A DNA stretch of 8,628 nucleotides from Gammaproteobacteria bacterium (GTDB taxonomy: Bacteria; Pseudomonadota; Gammaproteobacteria; Steroidobacterales; JACDCP01), in the NCBI GenBank assembly GCA_013817465.1, contig JACDCP010000133.1, positions 1 through 8,628 on the forward strand. The letters run 5' to 3'. A program made the position numbers and the translations under genes. Shown here piece by piece: positions 5,714-8,628 of this stretch. Under the pieces are notes generated by a model. It had not been told where the DNA came from, searched no databases, and worked only from the letters and a program-made list of their open reading frames with translations. The stretch's first letter is position 1. Each line of letters begins with the position of its first letter.

Positions 5714-6577
5714 TCAGGTGTGCACGAACTTGCCGCCGTCCAGATGCACAATCTGGCCGGTCATGTACGAGGCATCCTCCGATGCGAGGAATACGTAAGC
5801 TGGAGCGACCTCGGCCGGCTGGCCAGGTCGTCCCATGGGCGTGTCTTTGCCGAAATCGCGCGCGTGGTCCGGCTCGAAAGTCGCCGCGATCAGCGGCGTC
5901 CAGATCGGGCCGGGCGCGACGCCGTTCACGCGGATACCGCGCTCGACAAGCGCCAGCGAAAGTGAACTGGTGAATGCGGAGATAGCGCCCTTGGTCGCAG
6001 AGTAGTCGAGCAGGTGCGGGCTGCCGCGATAGGCCGTCACGGAGCTCGTGTTGAGGATCGAGGAACCTTCTCCGAGATGCGGCAGCGCCGCCTGTGCGAG
6101 AAAGAAGTAGCCGAAGATATTCGTGCGGAAGGTCCGTTCGATCTGCTCCGGCTCGATGTCTTCGAACTTCTCTGTCGGGTGTTGCTCGGCGGCATTGTTG
6201 ATGAGGATATCGAGCCGCTCGAACTTGTCCATCGTGCGCTCGACTGCGCTGCGGCAGAACGCATGATCGCCGACATCGCCCTGCAGAAGCAGGCAGTCCA
6301 CGCCTTCGGCCTCGACGAGCGATCGCGTTTCCTCCGCATCCTTGTCTTCCTCGAGGTAGATCAGCGCAGACCGGGCGCCCTCGCGCGCAAAATGCACAGC
6401 AACGGCGCGGCCGATACCGCTGTCGCCGCCGGAGATGATCGCCACCTTGCCCTCGAGCTTGCCGCTGCCGCGGTAGCTGTCGCGGATGATCAACGGCCGC
6501 GGCTCGAGGCTGTGTTCGCGCCCCGGTTGCCGGTGCTGGCGGGCGGCGCTTTTCGCCCTCTTCTCACCCTGTTTCAT
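5714..6577 (-). CDS. Short-chain dehydrogenase/reductase of the YghA / general stress protein 39 type
   Basis: A 287-residue NAD(P)-dependent oxidoreductase. It has a basic N-terminal extension (1-40) typical of this subgroup, the cofactor-binding motif GGDSGIG (50-56), DV at 101-102, NNAA at 127-130, catalytic Asn153, Ser179, Tyr192 and Lys196 (YSATK), and PGPIWTP at 222-228. It ends with LDGGKFVHT. Related proteins are induced by general stress; the physiological substrate is not known, and annotations such as glucose dehydrogenase are not justified by sequence. The ATG at 6577 is preceded by GAGG at moderate distance. A sigma-54-type promoter at 6621-6636 would start transcription near 6610. 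It is first in a likely operon with hemerythrin and udgX, and divergent from the DUF2254 gene. Confidence 0.88.
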   Translation of the reverse strand: MKQGEKRAKSAARQHRQPGREHSLEPRPLIIRDSYRGSGKLEGKVAIISGGDSGIGRAVAVHFAREGARSALIYLEEDKDAEETRSLVEAEGVDCLLLQGDVGDHAFCRSAVERTMDKFERLDILINNAAEQHPTEKFEDIEPEQIERTFRTNIFGYFFLAQAALPHLGEGSSILNTSSVTAYRGSPHLLDYSATKGAISAFTSSLSLALVERGIRVNGVAPGPIWTPLIAATFEPDHARDFGKDTPMGRPGQPAEVAPAYVFLASEDASYMTGQIVHLDGGKFVHT

Positions 6578-6620
6578 CCTTCGTGCCTCGCTCCCTGGCC
6601 AGCATCTTTGCTACAGATCA

Positions 6621-6636
6621 AGCAACTTCTATGCCA
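6621..6636 (-). promoter_or_regulatory. Sigma-54-type (-24/-12) promoter for the dehydrogenase-hemerythrin-udgX operon
   Basis: On the minus strand the site reads TGGCATAGAAGTTGCT, fitting TGGCAYR-N4-TTGCW with exact GG-N10-GC spacing. The predicted transcription start near 6610 lies 33 bases before the ATG at 6577. I see no copy of the 21-base repeat from 2710/2788 upstream of it. The short TTGCT at 6608-6612 forms an imperfect dyad with the -12 element. Confidence 0.68.
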
Positions 6637-6681
6637 ATGGGGGGTTCCTGTTTCGCGACACAATGCGATACTCCGCTGGGT

Positions 6682-8085
6682 ATGAAAGCGCCGATCCTCA
6701 AACACTGGGAAGACCTGCGATCGAGCTACTGGTTCGTCCCGAGCCTCATGGCGTTCGCCTCGATCCTGCTTTCTGTGGCGGCCGTGGCGATCGATCGCCA
6801 CTTCAGCATCGATGCCAGCAGCGAGTTCGCCTGGCTGTACATCAACCAGCCCGACGGGGCACGTGCGGTGCTGGCCACCATTGCCGGCTCGGCGATCACG
6901 GTCGGCGACGTCGTGTTCTCGATCACCATCGCCGCCGTCGCATACACCACCTCGCAGTTCGGGCCGCGCCTGCTGACGAACTTCATGCGCGATCGCGGCA
7001 ATCAGCTCACGCTCGGCACCTTCATTGCCACATTCCTGTACTGCCTGCTTGTCCTGCGCTCCGTGCGGAGTGCAGGTGAGGTCGTGGGCGACGACTCGGC
7101 GCTGGCGCAGAGCTTCGTACCGCACATCGCCGTGCTTATCGCGCTCCTGTTGGCGCTCGCGAGCGTCGCAGTGCTGATTTTCTTCCTCCACCATCTGACG
7201 CGCAGCATCCACATCTCCAACGTCATCGCGGGTATCGGCGCCGAGCTGCTCGAGTCGCTCGACGAGCTGTTTCCGAAGAAGCTCGGCGGATCGGCACCCG
7301 ATATGCCGGTTTTCGGCGATGCCGACTCGCAGGGTGATGCGCTCACGATCCCGGCACTGGAACATGGCTATTGCCAGAATGTCGACGAAGACGCATTGCT
7401 CGACGTTGCGGTACGCCACGATGTCGCGCTGCTGCTCAACTGCCGGCCGGGAAACTTCGTGCACGACGCGAGCGCGCTGGCATATGTCTGGCCGCGTGAC
7501 CGGCTCAGCGAGGATGGCCAGGATGACGTGCGTGCAAGCTTCGCTTTCGGCTCCAAGCGCACCAAAACACAGGATGTGATGTTTCCGGTCAGCGAGCTGA
7601 CGGAGGTCGCAATCCGGGCCCTGTCACCGAGCGTGAACGATCCGTTCACGGCCATCAACTGCATGAACTGGCTGGCCGGAGCCCTCGTTCGGCTGGCAAA
7701 TCGCCGTACGCCGGCGGCGCGCCGCGCGGACGACACGGGAAGGTTGCGCCTCGTCGTTCCACGCGTCAGCTTCAAATTTATGGCGAACACGATCTGGGAC
7801 CGGCTGCGGCCTTACGTAAGCCATGATCCGAACGCGGCGGGGCACATGATGCGCCTGCTCGGCGAGCTGGCTCCGCAGATGCCCGATCAGGCTGCGCGCG
7901 ACGTCCTGCGATGTCATGCCGACGCGCTGCGGGCGGCAAGCGATGCAGTGTTCACGGATTGCCGCGATCGCGAGCTGCTTGCGGACCGGCATCGCGCCAC
8001 CTTGGCGGCCATCAGCGATCCGCACGCACTGCCAGACTTCGAAACCGGGCTCGCTGCGATGAACGAGGCAGAAACTGAGCTTTGA
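6682..8085 (+). CDS. DUF2254 membrane protein
   Basis: A predicted inner-membrane protein of unknown function, 467 residues from the ATG at 6682. The N-terminal half has four hydrophobic segments (about residues 18-37, 62-90, 110-128 and 146-170). The loop after the second contains SQFGPRLLTNFMRDRGNQLTLG (split across 91-112), characteristic of DUF2254. The remainder is soluble and includes LSPSVNDPFTAINCMNWL (split about 314-331). An upstream in-frame ATG at 6583 would add 33 residues without membrane character and would overlap the divergent dehydrogenase promoter, so it is not preferred. The ATG at 6682 begins MKAPILKHWEDLRSSYWFVPS, as expected for the family, although its ribosome-binding site is weak. 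It is divergent from the dehydrogenase gene, and no clear promoter of its own is visible. Confidence 0.85.
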   Translation: MKAPILKHWEDLRSSYWFVPSLMAFASILLSVAAVAIDRHFSIDASSEFAWLYINQPDGARAVLATIAGSAITVGDVVFSITIAAVAYTTSQFGPRLLTNFMRDRGNQLTLGTFIATFLYCLLVLRSVRSAGEVVGDDSALAQSFVPHIAVLIALLLALASVAVLIFFLHHLTRSIHISNVIAGIGAELLESLDELFPKKLGGSAPDMPVFGDADSQGDALTIPALEHGYCQNVDEDALLDVAVRHDVALLLNCRPGNFVHDASALAYVWPRDRLSEDGQDDVRASFAFGSKRTKTQDVMFPVSELTEVAIRALSPSVNDPFTAINCMNWLAGALVRLANRRTPAARRADDTGRLRLVVPRVSFKFMANTIWDRLRPYVSHDPNAAGHMMRLLGELAPQMPDQAARDVLRCHADALRAASDAVFTDCRDRELLADRHRATLAAISDPHALPDFETGLAAMNEAETEL

Positions 8086-8090
8086 AAAGC

Positions 8091-8113
8091 TGCCGGGGAG
8101 TCTCTGTCCGGCA
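8091..8113 (+). terminator. Weak hairpin just after the DUF2254 stop
   Basis: TGCCGG (8091-8096) and CCGGCA (8108-8113) form a six-pair GC-rich stem with an 11-base loop, six bases after the stop at 8083-8085. No U-tract follows. Its position suggests a terminator, but the evidence is thin. Confidence 0.3.
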
Positions 8114-8155
8114 CGGCAAATTGCACGACGAGCGCCTGGTGTTTGCGTCCGGCCG

Positions 8156-8245
8156 GTGTCGACGAACGTTGCCGGCGAAGCCGCTAACGTGGATGAGGTG
8201 CTCGTACGCTTCGACCCCGAGCGCTCGCTGATCCTGGAACAGTAA
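8156..8245 (+). pseudogene. Orphan coding end, possibly from an ABC transporter ATPase C-terminal domain
   Basis: A short stretch reads VSTNVAGEAANVDEVLVRF then DPERSLILEQ and stop (TAA 8243-8245), followed after six bases by a strong hairpin. The pattern V-x-V-x-F-D-P-E-R near the end resembles the C-terminal TOBE region of PotA-like ABC transporter ATPases, but 29 residues are too few to be sure. No start or ribosome-binding site supports an independent gene. It is most simply the last piece of a gene otherwise lost, beside mobile-element debris. Confidence 0.28.
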
Positions 8246-8251
8246 GTGGCC

Positions 8252-8281
8252 TGACCCGGGGCTGCGCGAGGCCCCGGGTCA
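8252..8281 (+). terminator. Strong GC-rich hairpin, likely transcription terminator
   Basis: TGACCCGGGGC (8252-8262) pairs perfectly with GCCCCGGGTCA (8271-8281) around an eight-base loop, an 11-pair stem. It lies six bases after the TAA of the orphan coding end, as a gene terminator would. The following bases (TTCGGTCCTC) are only weakly U-rich. Confidence 0.55.
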
Positions 8282-8345
8282 TTCGGTCCTCTGCTCGGCG
8301 GTCGACCTCCTGCGGAAAAGCCGACGCCAACCCCGCGCCATCGCA

Positions 8346-8585
8346 GAAAACCAAGCTCCAGCGTCACCGCGCGATGACTTGGGCCGCTGGGCCGCACGCT
8401 TAAAGCGTGTCTTCGCCATCGAGATCGCGCGCTGTCGGCGCTGCGGCGGCACGCTTCGAGTCATCGCCAGCATCGAGAAAACTGCCGTCATCGAGCGGAT
8501 CCTCGATCACCTCAACCGCAAAGACGCGTCATTCGATCCCGCTCACCCGAGCCGGGCGCCGCCGCAACACCTCCTACCGAGCTGA
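8346..8585 (+). mobile_element. 3' fragment of an IS91-type transposase
   Basis: The frame ending in TGA at 8583-8585 contains RWAARLKRVFAIEIARCRRC then GGTLRVIASIE, continuing VIERILDHLNR and a Pro-rich end with SRAPP. This is the C-terminal region of IS91-family (HUH, Y2-type) transposases, including the C-x2-CGG zinc-binding motif at about 8434-8448. The HUH and tyrosine catalytic domains are absent. Upstream the same frame stays open to about 8283 but has no recognisable transposase body, so only about 80 residues remain. No insertion-sequence ends can be fixed from the window. The fragment marks past rolling-circle transposition or recombination at this edge. It is not functional by itself. 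Confidence 0.75.
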
Positions 8586-8628
8586 CCGCTCCCTTCTCTA
8601 TTGACTGGCTGTCAGCCTGACGGCCTCG

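Noticed and set aside
5714..5727. ATCAGGTG-x-GC resemblance to the reverse complement of the 21-base repeat
   Set aside because: It encodes the last residues and stop of the dehydrogenase (VHT-stop), and the match fades after about 14 bases.
6596..6612. Plus-strand sigma-54-like string TGGCCAGCATCTTTGCT before the DUF2254 gene
   Set aside because: The GG-to-GC gap is 11 bases instead of 10 and the -24 block is weak; it lies inside the predicted leader of the opposite gene.
6644..6661. GG-N10-GC spacing at GGTTCCTGTTTCGC on the plus strand near the DUF2254 start
   Set aside because: Spacing fits but the flanking consensus bases are mostly wrong on both sides.
8109..8125. CGGCACGGCAAATTGCA, similar to a -24/-12 promoter
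   Set aside because: The GG-N-GC spacing is 11 bases and no gene start follows, only an orphan coding end.

Overview
The window is GC-rich, densely coding bacterial DNA. It fits a proteobacterium, most likely gammaproteobacterial: a Soe/Dms-type molybdoenzyme operon with four-base overlaps, -24/-12 (sigma-54) promoter elements, an HHE hemerythrin, a UdgX-type uracil-DNA glycosylase, DUF4112 and DUF2254 membrane proteins, and an IS91-type transposase remnant. The species cannot be named from the sequence alone.

Layout. (1) 1-1959, plus strand: the end of a molybdopterin oxidoreductase catalytic subunit, a four-cluster ferredoxin subunit and a DmsC-type membrane anchor. The set is most like SoeABC, the cytoplasmic sulfite:quinone dehydrogenase. 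(2) 1960-2233: a decayed second copy of the anchor gene's 3' end, then a palindrome. (3) 2234-2473, minus strand: a 79-residue, very hydrophilic, repeat-containing protein. (4) 2474-2893: a 420-base control region with two divergent sigma-54-type promoters and a 21-base direct repeat between them. (5) 2894-4523, plus strand: three stop/start-overlapping membrane protein genes (four-TM protein, 44-residue two-TM protein, DUF4112 protein). (6) 4591-6577, minus strand: a short-chain dehydrogenase, an HHE hemerythrin and a frameshifted udgX, probably one operon behind a third sigma-54-type promoter at 6621-6636. (7) 6682-8085, plus strand: a DUF2254 membrane protein. (8) 8086-8628: debris made of a short orphan coding end with a strong hairpin, followed by the 3' part of an IS91-type transposase.

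The main observation is that three transcription units in the central accessory block each start with the same kind of element, TGGCAT(G/A)-N4-TTGC(A/T) with exact GG-N10-GC spacing. Two of them share one intergenic region holding a 21-base direct repeat at distances suited to an enhancer-binding activator. The genes they would drive (envelope proteins, a disordered hydrophilic protein, a general-stress-type dehydrogenase, hemerythrin, DNA repair) look like a small sigma-54-controlled stress or envelope regulon. The motifs are read directly from the sequence. The regulon idea is inference.
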